Of a stretch of DNA of 64,000 bases, positions 8,607-17,210 are shown one piece after another. Source of the DNA: Dyella japonica A8 (GTDB lineage Bacteria; Pseudomonadota; Gammaproteobacteria; Xanthomonadales; Rhodanobacteraceae); the NCBI RefSeq assembly GCF_000725385.1, contig NZ_CP008884.1, forward strand, positions 1,364,001 through 1,428,000, in the 5' to 3' direction. A model generated the notes under the pieces. It saw only the letters and a list, made by a program, of their open reading frames with translations, did not search any database and was not told the origin of the DNA. Within the stretch, counting starts at the first letter, position 1. The number at the start of each line of letters is the position of its first letter. The translations under genes and the position numbers were made by a program.

Positions 8607-9223
8607 GCGTGGGCTTCTCCGTCCTTGCCGGTGGCGTGGCAGTCGATCAGTTCCTGATCGGTGGCGATGAAATCGAGCGGCACGTCCCAGGGTTCGTCGT
8701 CGATCTCGGGCAGCTCCTGGAACGCATAGGCAATGCCGACCAGCAGTGGCTCGGTGGGGCGTACCTGCTCGTTGAGGAAGGCGAACGCCCGGTCGTAGTA
8801 GCCGCCGCCCGTGCCCAGGCGGTTGCCGCGTCGGTCGAAGGCGGTCAGCGGCACAAGCACCAGGTCGAGCTGGAAAGGTTCCAGCAGTTCGCGGGGCTGG
8901 GCCGGTTCGGGGATGCCGTAGCGGTTGGGCTGAACGTCCTCGCCGGACTGCCAGGGCGCAAAGCGCAACTGGTGGTTGGGGCCGATCACCGGCAACAGGA
9001 ACTGCTGGCCGCGGGTGGCCAGCGGCGGAATCACCAGGTTCAGCGGCAGCTCGCCGTCGCAGGCCCAGTAGCCGGCTACACGGGCGTCCGTCAGGTACTC
9101 GGGGAGCTGTTCCAGGCTGCGGCGCAGGCCTTGCGCGGCGGCGATGCGCTGGGCCGGTGTCAGGGCGCGGCGCTGAGTGGCCAGCTGCTGGCGTAACTCG
9201 CGTCGCTGGGCGTTGGCGTCCAC
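8603..9223 (-). CDS. fau: 5-formyltetrahydrofolate cyclo-ligase
   Basis: This enzyme uses ATP to convert 5-formyl-THF to 5,10-methenyl-THF, returning the storage folate to one-carbon metabolism. The 206-residue product has the basic N-terminal helix (RRELRQQLATQRRAL), the PLTAFDRRGNRLGTGGGYYDR signature near residue 135, and a C-terminal DVPLDFIATD segment. It is the ygfA/fau partner of 6S RNA: the order zapA, 6S RNA, fau seen in E. coli is preserved here on the minus strand. It overlaps the EVE gene by 4 nt. Confidence 0.95.
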   Translation of the reverse strand: MDANAQRRELRQQLATQRRALTPAQRIAAAQGLRRSLEQLPEYLTDARVAGYWACDGELPLNLVIPPLATRGQQFLLPVIGPNHQLRFAPWQSGEDVQPNRYGIPEPAQPRELLEPFQLDLVLVPLTAFDRRGNRLGTGGGYYDRAFAFLNEQVRPTEPLLVGIAYAFQELPEIDDEPWDVPLDFIATDQELIDCHATGKDGEAHA

Positions 9224-9255
9224 GTTCGCGTCTCCTGCTGTGCGAGCCCCCTAGA

Positions 9256-9283
9256 ACTTGCGGCGCCCGTAGGCGCCGCAAGT
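9256..9283 (-). other. strong 12-bp hairpin between 6S RNA and fau
   Basis: ACTTGCGGCGCC (9256-9267) pairs perfectly with 9272-9283 across a 4-nt CGTA loop. No T-run follows in the minus direction, so it is not a classical terminator. It may stop 3' exonucleases trimming the 6S RNA precursor, or partly attenuate read-through into fau. Confidence 0.6.
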
Positions 9284-9291
9284 AGGGAAAA

Positions 9292-9486
9292 GGTGGCGTT
9301 AACCGCGATGCCGCTGCCCACCGAACGACCTTGATCCACGATGGATCAGGTGGGAGGGCGACATGGTCTCAAGGCTTTCCGCACGCGGCGGACATGCACA
9401 ACAACCGATGAAAAGCCGACCCGGGGCCGTATTTAGGAACAAGGCAAATGTAAGAGTGTGCTGGCGCACACCGCAGAAAACGCCGT
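9292..9486 (-). ncRNA. ssrS: 6S RNA (candidate)
   Basis: 6S RNA binds and inhibits the housekeeping RNA polymerase holoenzyme in stationary phase. The call rests on three things. First, position: between zapA and fau, as in E. coli. Second, conserved sequence: the minus strand contains AAGCCTTGAGACC (9365-9377), then a CACCTTG-like region with a TGATCCA/TGGATCA hairpin (9332-9348), then GGCAGCGGCATC, all in the E. coli order. Third, structure: the ends pair, GGCGTT...GCGGTG at about 9470-9484 with the 3' segment CATCGCGG...AACGCC at about 9295-9312. The length of about 190 nt fits. The exact ends are uncertain by about 10 nt. Confidence 0.8.
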
Positions 9487-9489
9487 GGA

Positions 9490-9813
9490 CTATTTTATGT
9501 GGGCGTCGAGTGCCGCTTCAAGCTTGCGTCGCAATGCAGCGATGCCGTCGGTCACGCTCTGATCAGAACCGGTGTGCTGCTTGCGCAGGGCGAGGAATTC
9601 GTGCGTGACGCTGATGGCGGCCAGCACGGCCAGGCGGTCGAAGCCCGGCGCCTTCGCGTTGGCACGCAATTCGCGCATCTTGCGGTCGAGGTAGGCGGCC
9701 GATTCCAGCAGGCCGTCGCGCTCTTCCGGCGCGCAGGCGATCAGGAATTCACGGTCCACCAGCCGCAGGGCGACCGGTTCGTTGGCAGTGGTGCCCATGT
9801 TGGTCTCAGCCAT
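9490..9813 (-). CDS. zapA: Cell division protein ZapA
   Basis: ZapA stabilises FtsZ protofilament bundles at the division ring. The 107-residue protein has the N-terminal ZapA domain (PVALRLVDREFLIACAPEERDGLLESAAYLD) and a C-terminal coiled coil used for tetramerisation. The ATG at 9813 overlaps the end of the upstream coiled-coil gene by 8 nt, so translation is probably coupled. The 6S RNA gene follows directly. Confidence 0.93.
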   Translation of the reverse strand: MAETNMGTTANEPVALRLVDREFLIACAPEERDGLLESAAYLDRKMRELRANAKAPGFDRLAVLAAISVTHEFLALRKQHTGSDQSVTDGIAALRRKLEAALDAHIK

Positions 9814-10045
9814 TGTTCTCAAGCGCCTTCAGTCGCTGGATCATTGCCTCGACGCGGCTGCGCGCCTGTTCGTTGCGTGCCATGAGGCCGGCACGCTCGC
9901 TCGCCAGCTGCTCCTGGCTGTGGCGGAGGCTACGGTTTTCTTCGGTGAGACGGCGCACGGCGTCGAGCAGTCGGTCGACCTGTTCACCGAGGGCTGCAAG
10001 CTCTTGTTTCACGGGGTCTGCCTTGACGGAATCGGACGCGCTCAT
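9806..10045 (-). CDS. TIGR02449-type small coiled-coil protein
   Basis: The 79-residue product is almost entirely helical: heptads run from about residue 12 to 75 (ELAALGEQVDRLLDAVRRLTE, then SEQ-rich heptads and VEAMIQRLKALE). It matches in size, shape and position the TIGR02449 family found directly upstream of zapA in many gammaproteobacteria. Its pairing with zapA suggests a division role similar to ZapB, but no function is established. It is divergent from ygfB across a 151-nt gap. Confidence 0.8.
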   Translation of the reverse strand: MSASDSVKADPVKQELAALGEQVDRLLDAVRRLTEENRSLRHSQEQLASERAGLMARNEQARSRVEAMIQRLKALENNG

Positions 10046-10196
10046 GGTTCGGAACTATAGCAGGAGGCCTGCCCAAAGCAGCAGGCGGCCCTACGTTAAC
10101 CAGCCGGCTGCCGGGCGTTCCGCGAACCAGTGCATGAAGGCGATACTTGTTCAGTGTTGCCTTAAACTCACCCATTGTCTTGAAAGGAGCCATGCC

Positions 10197-10760
10197 ATGA
10201 CCGCCAACGAGCTGATTGGCTACGACGAACTGGACGCCGCGGCCGCCCGCCTGAAGCTGGCGGAGGATGCCAGTGGCCTGCATGGCTCGCTGTGCGGCTT
10301 CCTGGCCTGTGGCGGCCGCATCGGCAAGCAGTCCCTGGTGGAGGCGCTGCACATGGACGCCGAGGCGGCCACGCCGTCCGCCGGCGACCAGGCGCTGCTG
10401 GAGCGCCTGGTGAAGCAGACCGAGTCGGAACTGGCCGATCCCGAACTGGGGTTCGAGCCGCTGATGCCGGCCGACGACCGCCCGGTGGCCGAGCGCGCGG
10501 ACGCCCTGGTCGACTGGTGCCGCGGTTTCCTGGGCGGCTTTGGCCTGGGCGGCGCCGAAACCCACGCCAAGCTGTCCGACGAGGCGCAGGAGATCCTGAA
10601 AGACCTGGCCACCATTGCCGCCTCGTCCTTCGAGTTCGGCGACGAAGCCGAAGACGAGGATTCGCTGATCGAAGTCCACGAGTTCGTGCGCATGGGCGCC
10701 ATGCTGCTGTTTGCCGAGTGTTCGAACCGCAACGGGCCCAGCAACGACACCGTGCATTGA
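10197..10760 (+). CDS. YgfB/YecA-family (UPF0149) protein
   Basis: The 187-residue protein belongs to UPF0149: the N-terminal GLHGSLCGFLACGG motif and the WCRGFLGGFGLGG motif near residue 105 are typical. The acidic composition is also typical. In Pseudomonas aeruginosa YgfB affects ampDh3 expression and beta-lactam resistance, but a general role is not settled. The ATG at 10197 has GGAG with 7-nt spacing. Its TGA overlaps the TTG start of pepP. The ygfB-pepP pair, divergent from zapA, is conserved across gammaproteobacteria. Confidence 0.92.
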   Translation: MTANELIGYDELDAAAARLKLAEDASGLHGSLCGFLACGGRIGKQSLVEALHMDAEAATPSAGDQALLERLVKQTESELADPELGFEPLMPADDRPVAERADALVDWCRGFLGGFGLGGAETHAKLSDEAQEILKDLATIAASSFEFGDEAEDEDSLIEVHEFVRMGAMLLFAECSNRNGPSNDTVH

Positions 10761-12067
10761 ACATTTCGCCTGAAGAATACGCCCGCCGCCGCCGCCAGCT
10801 GATGCGCATGGCGGGCGAAGACGCGGTGCTGCTGATCGCCGCCGCGCCCGAGCGCGTGCGTAACGCGGACGCCAATTGGCCGTACCGGCAGGACTCGGAC
10901 CTGCACTATCTGTCCGGCTTTCCCGAGCCGGATGCCGTGCTGGCCCTGATGCCCGGTCGCAAGCACGGTGAGGCGGTGCTGTTCTGCCGCGAGCGTGACG
11001 AAGAACACGAACGCTGGCATGGCGAGTCCATCGGTACCGACCGCGCCGTGAGCGAGCATGGCATGGACGATGCGTTCCCCATCGACGACATCGACGACAT
11101 CCTGCCGGGCATGATCGAGGGCAGGGCGCGCGTCTATTGCCATTTTGGCCGCGAACCGGAATTCGATGCCCGCCTGCTGGGCTGGATGCGCCGCCTTCGC
11201 CAGTTGCGGGGCGGCGGCGTGGTGCCGAAGGAGTTCGTCGCGCTGGGCCATTTACTGCATGACTTGCGTCTGTACAAATCGCGCGGCGAGCTGAAGTTGA
11301 TGCGTGCCTCTGCGTCCATTGCCGCCGAGGCGCATCACGCGGCGATGCAGGCGGCCCTCGCGGGTCGCCACGAATATGAGGTCGAAGCCGACATCCTGCG
11401 CGTGATGCGCAGCCGCGGTGCTGTCCCTGCATTCCCGCCCATCGTGGCAGGTGGCGCGCATGCCTGCGTGATGCATTACACGGCCAACCGGGCCTTGCTG
11501 CGCGACGGCGATCTGCTGTTGGTAGATGCCGGCGCGGAAGTGGACTGTTATGCGTCCGACATCACGCGCACGTTCCCGGTGAGCGGGCGCTACAGCCGTG
11601 AGCAGCGCGCCCTGTACGAAGTGGTGCTGGCTGCGCAGCTGGCGGCCATCGACGAGGTACTGCCAGGGCGCGCGTTCAACGCCGCGCACGAAGCCGCCGT
11701 GCGCGTCATCGCCGAAGGCTTGTGCGCGCTGGGCCTGATCAAGGGTTCGGCGGACGACGCCATCGCCGAAGGCAGCTACAAGCGCTTCTTTCCCGCCAAG
11801 ACGGGTCATTGGCTTGGCCTGGACGTGCATGACGTGGGCGACTACCGCGTGGACGGCGAGCCGCGTGTGCTCGAGCCCGGCATGGTGGTGACGGTGGAGC
11901 CGGGTATCTACGTGTCGCCGGGCGATTTCACCGTGGCCGAGCGCTGGCGCGGCATCGGCATCCGCATCGAGGACGACGTGGCCGTGACCAAGGACGGATG
12001 CGACGTGCTGACCGATGGCGTCCCCAAGGATGCGGACGAGATCGAGGCGTTGCTGGCCTCGCGTTGA
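10757..12067 (+). CDS. pepP: Xaa-Pro aminopeptidase (PepP)
   Basis: PepP removes the N-terminal residue from peptides with proline in second position. The 436-residue product has the AMP_N domain (about 1-130) and a pita-bread M24B catalytic domain. All five dinuclear metal ligands are visible: the two Asp of VDAGAEVDCYASDITRTF, the His of KTGHWLGLDVHDVG, the Glu of TVEPGIY and the Glu of IGIRIEDDV. The likely start is the TTG at 10757, whose TTGA overlaps the ygfB stop codon; no ATG lies near the conserved N-terminus. A palindromic repeat begins 16 nt after its stop. Confidence 0.93.
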   Translation: MNISPEEYARRRRQLMRMAGEDAVLLIAAAPERVRNADANWPYRQDSDLHYLSGFPEPDAVLALMPGRKHGEAVLFCRERDEEHERWHGESIGTDRAVSEHGMDDAFPIDDIDDILPGMIEGRARVYCHFGREPEFDARLLGWMRRLRQLRGGGVVPKEFVALGHLLHDLRLYKSRGELKLMRASASIAAEAHHAAMQAALAGRHEYEVEADILRVMRSRGAVPAFPPIVAGGAHACVMHYTANRALLRDGDLLLVDAGAEVDCYASDITRTFPVSGRYSREQRALYEVVLAAQLAAIDEVLPGRAFNAAHEAAVRVIAEGLCALGLIKGSADDAIAEGSYKRFFPAKTGHWLGLDVHDVGDYRVDGEPRVLEPGMVVTVEPGIYVSPGDFTVAERWRGIGIRIEDDVAVTKDGCDVLTDGVPKDADEIEALLASR

Positions 12068-12083
12068 ACACCTCTCCGTCTCC

Positions 12084-12157
12084 TGTGGGAGCGCACCCTG
12101 TGCGCGACTGCTCCGGCTGGTGGCCTGCGGCAGTCGCGCACAGGGTGCGCTCCCACA
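12084..12157. repeat. palindromic intergenic element, copy 1
   Basis: Perfect 27-nt inverted arms (12084-12110 and 12131-12157) flank a 20-nt loop; each arm starts TGTGGGAGCGCACC. It lies between the convergent pepP and cydX genes, 16 nt after the pepP stop and 10 nt before the cydX stop. As RNA it would form a very stable stem, so it may end or protect both transcripts. Three further copies lie at 17533, 24951 and 60001. Confidence 0.95.
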
Positions 12158-12167
12158 AGAGCTTTTG

Positions 12168-12299
12168 CTATTTGCCCGGCGTGCGCGGCTCCTTGCGCCG
12201 ATGTGCTTCATCCGTCGCGTGCACCTCGTACCACATCGCATTGAGGATGCCGAAGGCGGTGGCGAGGCCCAGGCCGAGAATCCACGAGAAATACCACAT
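12168..12299 (-). CDS. cydX: Cytochrome bd oxidase small subunit CydX
   Basis: This 43-residue gene encodes a single-transmembrane peptide beginning MWYFSWILGLGLATAFGIL, the conserved CydX signature, followed by a short charged tail. CydX stabilises the haem centres of cytochrome bd oxidase and is required for full activity in E. coli. It lies 15 nt after cydB, with GGGGAG upstream of its ATG, so it is the last gene of the cyd operon. Frame, start and stop were read directly; the fit to the family is very good. Confidence 0.93.
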   Translation of the reverse strand: MWYFSWILGLGLATAFGILNAMWYEVHATDEAHRRKEPRTPGK

Positions 12300-12314
12300 G
12301 GCGCTGTTCTCCCC

Positions 12315-13445
12315 TCAGTAACCGTGGCCGGACTGGCGCACGTGGTCCAGCGTGACGCGCCCGCGCATGACGCGGTACACCCAGCTGGTGTAGATGATGA
12401 TGAGCGGCATGAAGATCACCGTCATGGCTAGCATCAGCCCCAGCGTGCCCTTGCTGGAGGAGGCGTCCCACACCGTCAGGCTGGAGCGTGGATCCAGTCG
12501 CGAGGGCAACAGGAACGGGAACAGTGCGAAGCCGGCGGAAAGTATGGTGCCGGCCACCATCAGGCTGCTGGTGATGAAGCAGCCCAGGCCCTTCTTGCCC
12601 ACCGTGAGCTGTACGCCGATCGCTCCGGCCAGGGCAAGTACCGGTGCAAGCCAGAAGCTCGGGTGCTCCATGTAGCTGGCAAACCAGCTGCTGCCGTGCG
12701 CCACCTGCTTGTAGAGCGGATTGGACACGCCATTGGTCACTACCGGGCCGACGATGGCGTAACCGGCCACGCCGTAGGCGAGCCAGATACCCGCGGCGAC
12801 GTAGAACACCACATAGGCCAGCGTGGTCCAGCGCGCCACGCGAACAGCGCGGTCGGCGATGATGTGGTCCGCCTTGTACGCCGCCCAGCAGGCGCCGTGC
12901 GACAGCAGCATGGTGAGCGACACGAGGCCGGCCATCAGCGCGAACGGATGCAGCAGTTCGAAGAAGCTGCCGTGCCAGCTCATGCGCAGATCGTTGTCGA
13001 ACTGGAACGGCGCGCCCAGGAACAGGTTGCCGAAGGCTACGCCCGAGATCAGCATCACCACGATGCCGGAACAGGTGAGCACCCAGTCCCACAGAGTGCG
13101 CCAGCGCTCGTCATGCACCTTGCCGCGGAAATTGAAGCCCACCGGGCGAAGAATGAGCGCGACCAGCACCAGGAAGATCGCCAGGTACATGCCGGAGAAC
13201 GACACCGCGTAGAGCTGCGGCCACGCAGCGAACGCCGCGCCGCCGCCGAGCACGAACCACACCTGGTTGCCTTCCCAGGTGGGTTCGATGGTTTCCAGCA
13301 TGACGAGCCGTTCGTCCTCGGTCTTCCCCAGCACGCGCAGCAACGCCGCGATGCCAAAGTCGAAGCCGTCCATGATGGCGAAGCCGATCAGCAGCACGCC
13401 AAGGAGGGCCCACCAGATCACGCGTAGTGTTTCGTAATCGAACAT
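12315..13445 (-). CDS. cydB: Cytochrome bd ubiquinol oxidase subunit II
   Basis: CydB is the second large integral membrane subunit of the bd quinol oxidase, which reduces oxygen to water with high affinity. The 376-residue product starts MFDYETLRVIWWALLG and has about nine predicted membrane helices, plus the conserved MDGFDFG and WEGNQVWFV motifs near residues 25 and 58. The ATG at 13445 has GAGGAG 6 nt upstream. It is 10 nt downstream of cydA and 15 nt upstream of cydX. Confidence 0.96.
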   Translation of the reverse strand: MFDYETLRVIWWALLGVLLIGFAIMDGFDFGIAALLRVLGKTEDERLVMLETIEPTWEGNQVWFVLGGGAAFAAWPQLYAVSFSGMYLAIFLVLVALILRPVGFNFRGKVHDERWRTLWDWVLTCSGIVVMLISGVAFGNLFLGAPFQFDNDLRMSWHGSFFELLHPFALMAGLVSLTMLLSHGACWAAYKADHIIADRAVRVARWTTLAYVVFYVAAGIWLAYGVAGYAIVGPVVTNGVSNPLYKQVAHGSSWFASYMEHPSFWLAPVLALAGAIGVQLTVGKKGLGCFITSSLMVAGTILSAGFALFPFLLPSRLDPRSSLTVWDASSSKGTLGLMLAMTVIFMPLIIIYTSWVYRVMRGRVTLDHVRQSGHGY

Positions 13446-13455
13446 GGCGTTCTCC

Positions 13456-15036
13456 TCAGGCGTGGGCCGGTGCGTTGGTGGCGGCTCGCGCGGGGTGGGC
13501 AGGTGGCCACAGCCCCAGGCCATCGGGCCCCTTCTTGGCGTACTTCACCATCAGCACGGCGTCGATCACGGCCAGTGCGCTGTAGAACAGCACGAAGCCG
13601 CCCAGCGAAGTCCATACCTGTCCCGCCGTCACGCTGGATACCCCCAGCGCGGTCGGCAGGATGCCTTCGATGGCCCACGGCTGGCGGCCGTACTCCGCCA
13701 CGATCCAGCCCAGTTCGGCGGCAAGCCATGGCAGCGGCAGGCTCCACAGGGCGAGCTTGAGCAGCCAGGGGCGCTTGTCGAGCTGCCGCTTGCTGGCTTG
13801 CCAGAACATGAAGCCGAACAGCGCGATGAAGTAAAAACCGCAGGCGACCATCAGGCGGAAGGCCCAGAACAGCACGGGTACGTTCGGTATGGTGCTGGCC
13901 GCCGCCTTCTGGATGTCCGCCGGTGTCGCCTTGCGCGGATCATCCATGACGCGCTTCAGCAGCAGTGCGTAGCCCATGTCCTTGTCGTGCGCGGCAAGAA
14001 TGGCCTTGGCCTGCGCATTGTTCTTGTCCTCACGCAGCACCAGCATGGCGTCGTACGCGAGGATGCCGTTGTTGATGCGCCCCTTGGTTTCCTCCACCAG
14101 GTTGGCGATGCCGGGGATCGGCTTGTCGATGGAACGCGTGCCGATCAGGCCCATTACCCACGGGATACGCAATGCATAGTGCGTGGTGTGGTTCTCCACG
14201 TCGGGTATGCCGAACAGCGTGAACGAGGCGGGCGCCGGTTCGGTTTCCCACATCGCCTCGATCGCGGCCATCTTCATCTTCTGGTTCTCGGACACGGCAT
14301 AACCCGATTCGTCGCCGAGCACCACCACGGACAGCGCGGCGGCCAGGCCGAAACTCGCCGCCACCGTCATCGAACGCTTGGCGAAATCGATATTGCGTCC
14401 CTTCAGCAGGAACCAGGCGCTGATGGACAGCACGAACATCGAGCCCACCACGTAGCCAGCGCTCACCGTGTGTACGAACTTGGCCTGGGCCACGGTGTTG
14501 AACATCACCTCGCTGAAGGAGGTCACTTCCATGCGCATGGTTTCGGCATTGAAGGCCGAGCCCACCGGGTTCTGCATCCAGCCGTTGGCGATCAATATCC
14601 ACAATGCCGAAAGGTTCGTGCCCAGCGCGAGGAACCAGGTGGTGAGCAGGTGCGACACGCGCGACATGCGGTTCCAGCCCATGAAGAACAGGCCAACCAG
14701 CGTCGCTTCGAGGAAGAACGCCATCAGGCCCTCGATGGCCAGCGGCGTACCGAACACGTCGCCCACGTAGTGCGCGTAATAGGCCCAGTTCATACCGAAC
14801 TGGAACTCCATGGTGACGCCGGTGGCGACGCCCATGGCGAAGTTGATGCCGAACAGCACGCCCCAGAACTGCACCATGCGCTTCCAGACTTCGCGCCCGG
14901 TCATCACGTAGACGCTCTCCATGATGGCGAGGATCCACACGATGCCCAGCGTCAGCGGCACGAACAGGAAGTGATAGAGCGCGGTCAGCGCGAACTGCAG
15001 GCGTGAGAGCGTGACAACATCGGCGTCGATGATCAT
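13456..15036 (-). CDS. cydA: Cytochrome bd ubiquinol oxidase subunit I
   Basis: CydA binds haems b558, b595 and d and carries the quinol site. The 526-residue product shows nine or so membrane helices, the N-terminal LSRLQFALTALYHFLFVPLTLG with the b595/d-site His, and the GRQPW motif near residue 390. The Q-loop between helices is of the long type (about residues 240-380, including the KMAAIEAMWETEPAP stretch). The ATG at 15036 overlaps the cydP stop codon (ATGA). This is the core of a cydP-A-B-X operon. Confidence 0.96.
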   Translation of the reverse strand: MIIDADVVTLSRLQFALTALYHFLFVPLTLGIVWILAIMESVYVMTGREVWKRMVQFWGVLFGINFAMGVATGVTMEFQFGMNWAYYAHYVGDVFGTPLAIEGLMAFFLEATLVGLFFMGWNRMSRVSHLLTTWFLALGTNLSALWILIANGWMQNPVGSAFNAETMRMEVTSFSEVMFNTVAQAKFVHTVSAGYVVGSMFVLSISAWFLLKGRNIDFAKRSMTVAASFGLAAALSVVVLGDESGYAVSENQKMKMAAIEAMWETEPAPASFTLFGIPDVENHTTHYALRIPWVMGLIGTRSIDKPIPGIANLVEETKGRINNGILAYDAMLVLREDKNNAQAKAILAAHDKDMGYALLLKRVMDDPRKATPADIQKAAASTIPNVPVLFWAFRLMVACGFYFIALFGFMFWQASKRQLDKRPWLLKLALWSLPLPWLAAELGWIVAEYGRQPWAIEGILPTALGVSSVTAGQVWTSLGGFVLFYSALAVIDAVLMVKYAKKGPDGLGLWPPAHPARAATNAPAHA

Positions 15037-15275
15037 GGGCTGCCTGCTTGCGGTGAGGTAGAGGAGGACGCCGGCGCGAGCAGGTGCTCGATCGCGGCAG
15101 GTCGGGTGTCGGGACGGACGTAATGCGCCGCGACCACCCACCAGATCAACGAAATGAACGCGATCTTGGCGAGCACCAGCAAGATCAGCTTGCGCCCCAG
15201 TCGGCGCAGCAGTGGCCTTGGTGGATCGGCGGGAGCCTGGTTTGAACCGGCCGGCCCGACGGACGGCATGAACAT
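15033..15275 (-). CDS. cydP: CydP-type small cytochrome bd accessory subunit
   Basis: The 80-residue protein has one membrane helix (LILLVLAKIAFISLIWWVVA, residues of about 30-50) after an Arg-rich segment. This matches CydP, the small protein encoded just before cydA in Xanthomonads and other gammaproteobacteria. Its role is probably assembly or stability of the bd oxidase; it is distinct from CydX. The start at 15275 is preferred because AGGGG lies about 10 nt before it; an ATG at 15293 is possible. It heads the cyd operon and overlaps cydA by 4 nt. Confidence 0.82.
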   Translation of the reverse strand: MFMPSVGPAGSNQAPADPPRPLLRRLGRKLILLVLAKIAFISLIWWVVAAHYVRPDTRPAAIEHLLAPASSSTSPQAGSP

Positions 15276-15476
15276 GCTTGGAGCCCCTTGCATTGCCTTG
15301 GGGCGAGCATACGGAAGGTATGTGAAGTTGTCGTGCGGGACGATGACGCAGCGGTGGATAGCCGCGTGGGCGGAAATGTCACTACGAACGCCCGGCGAAC
15401 TGTTGTAGGTGTTTCTACCTACGGCCCGCCCGGCGTCACCGGGCAGGCCTCCTGCAGGGTGTTGCGTGCCGCGCGA

Positions 15477-16802
15477 TCAGCCGATCAGCGCAAAGGCGTC
15501 GCGCGTGAGATTCTCAGGCGCGCCATCGGTACACACCACATCGTCCTCGATGCGGATGCCGCCATAGGGGCGGAAGCGCTCCACGCGGGCCCAGTCGATA
15601 TCGCTGGCCACCGGCTTGGCGCGCAGTTCGTCGAGCAGCATGTCGATGAAGTACAGGCCCGGCTCGATCGTCACCACCATGCCCGGTTCGAGCACGCGCG
15701 TCATGCGCAGGTAGGGATGGCCCTGCGGGCGTGCGATGGTGCCGCCGGCCTCGGAGGCCTGGAAGCCCGCCACGTCGTGCACCTGCAGGCCGATGGGATG
15801 GCCAAGGCCGTGCGGGAAGAACGCGGAAGTGACGCCGGAGGCCACCGCGCTCTCCGCGCTCATGCGGAGAATGCCGTGCTCACGCAGCACATCGGCCAGC
15901 ACATGGTGCGCGTGGATGTGCAGCTCCGGATAGCTCTGGCCGGCACGTACCTTCGCGACAAAGCCCTGCTGCGCTGCGTCCACGCTGTCGATCAGCGCCT
16001 GGAATTCGTCGTGGCCGCGTGCGGCGTAGGTGCGCGTGATATCGCTGGCGTAGCCGGCGGCGCTGGCACCGGCGTCAATCAGGAACGAGCGGCTTTCCGC
16101 AGGCGCCTTGCGATCGAAATGGGTGTAGTGAAGCACCGCGCCGTGCTCATTGAGGGCCACGATGCTGGCGTAGGGCAGTTCGGCATCGATCTGGCGCGCG
16201 GCGATGAGATACGCCATGTGGATGTCGAACTCACTCTCACCGGCACGGAAGGCCTGCTCCGCAGCATGGTGCGCACGCGTGCCGATGCGGCTCGCCTCAC
16301 GCATCAGTTCCCGTTCGTACGGCGTCTTGTACGAGCGATGCCAGTGCAGGACGTCGAGAACGGCCTGCGGGTTGTTCGCTTCGGCGCCGGGTACCGCCGG
16401 GCATTCGGGACCGAGGATGGCGCGGCGGGTATGGGCGCCGGGCAGCAGGGCCACCGCGTCCGTCGCCTCGCGCACGATCTCGATATCAAAGTGTTCCACC
16501 CAGTAGCCCGTCGGCGCCGTTGGTACGACGTGCCAGTAATCCCGGGGCTGCAGATAGATCAGTTTCGGCTTGTGGCCGGGTGTGTAGACGATCCAGCTGC
16601 CGGGGGTGTCGGTCAGCGGCAGCCAGTGACGAAAATGCGGGTTGGCGACGAACGGATAGTCCTGGTCGTCGAGGAACTTGCGCAGCGGCGTTCCCGCCGC
16701 GATCACCAGGTGATCGAACCCGCCCTTCGCGAGCGCCTTGTCGGCGCGTTCGCGCAGGGTGGCGAGGTGCTGGGGGTAGAGGGTGGCGAGGCGCTCTTGC
16801 AT
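15477..16802 (-). CDS. pepQ: Xaa-Pro dipeptidase (PepQ)
   Basis: PepQ cleaves dipeptides with C-terminal proline and, in some homologues, organophosphate triesters. The 441-residue product has the family N-terminal domain (MQERLATLYPQHL) and the M24B catalytic domain with all metal ligands: the Asp pair of LIDAGASAAGYASDITRTY, the His of HGLGHPIGLQVHDV, the Glu of TIEPGLYF and the Glu of GGIRIEDDV. The insert between HDV and the Glu, with a DMLLDELR segment, is typical of PepQ rather than PepP. The ATG at 16802 has GGAG 6 nt upstream. It is a single gene followed by the cyd promoter region. Confidence 0.94.
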   Translation of the reverse strand: MQERLATLYPQHLATLRERADKALAKGGFDHLVIAAGTPLRKFLDDQDYPFVANPHFRHWLPLTDTPGSWIVYTPGHKPKLIYLQPRDYWHVVPTAPTGYWVEHFDIEIVREATDAVALLPGAHTRRAILGPECPAVPGAEANNPQAVLDVLHWHRSYKTPYERELMREASRIGTRAHHAAEQAFRAGESEFDIHMAYLIAARQIDAELPYASIVALNEHGAVLHYTHFDRKAPAESRSFLIDAGASAAGYASDITRTYAARGHDEFQALIDSVDAAQQGFVAKVRAGQSYPELHIHAHHVLADVLREHGILRMSAESAVASGVTSAFFPHGLGHPIGLQVHDVAGFQASEAGGTIARPQGHPYLRMTRVLEPGMVVTIEPGLYFIDMLLDELRAKPVASDIDWARVERFRPYGGIRIEDDVVCTDGAPENLTRDAFALIG

Positions 16803-17057
16803 GGGGACTCCGGGAGGGGCGCCCTGGTGTTTGGGCGTTGGGGCGAGGGGAGGGTGACATGATGGCGCGTAGGGGGAGGCATCGCCAGTTTTGGGGAGTT
16901 CCAGGCGGTGGTGGATGCATGTGGTTCTCGGTCTGCCCTTTTTGAGATGGGCGACGCCGCCACGGATGGGTTGCTGTTTTGATGGTTTTTCCCCTATGGG
17001 GTGAGGACTGGGGTGAGGGGCTCGCCCCACGGCTTAAAAAAAGCCGTCATCCCGGCG

Positions 17058-17082
17058 TTCCACAGGGACTGGCTTCGCGTCG
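17058..17082 (+). repeat. 25-nt microinsert, copy A, splitting a REP-like unit
   Basis: The insert has the core CAGGGACTGGCTTCGCGTCG. If it is removed, the flanks join to GTCATCCCGGCG-CAGGCCGG, which is exactly the sequence of the intact REP unit at 17949-17980 read on the other strand. Copy B at 17239 differs at three of 25 positions. Confidence 0.8.
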
Positions 17083-17210
17083 CAGGCCGGAGGCGCTTTT
17101 CAACAGCCGCATGGCTGGTCATCCCGTTTCTGTCGCGGTCGGTCGTCGCCTCAGGCGTTACGGCGACCTGGCTCGCCTGCCGCGGGCTTCCGCCCTCCTG
17201 CCGGAGGGCG

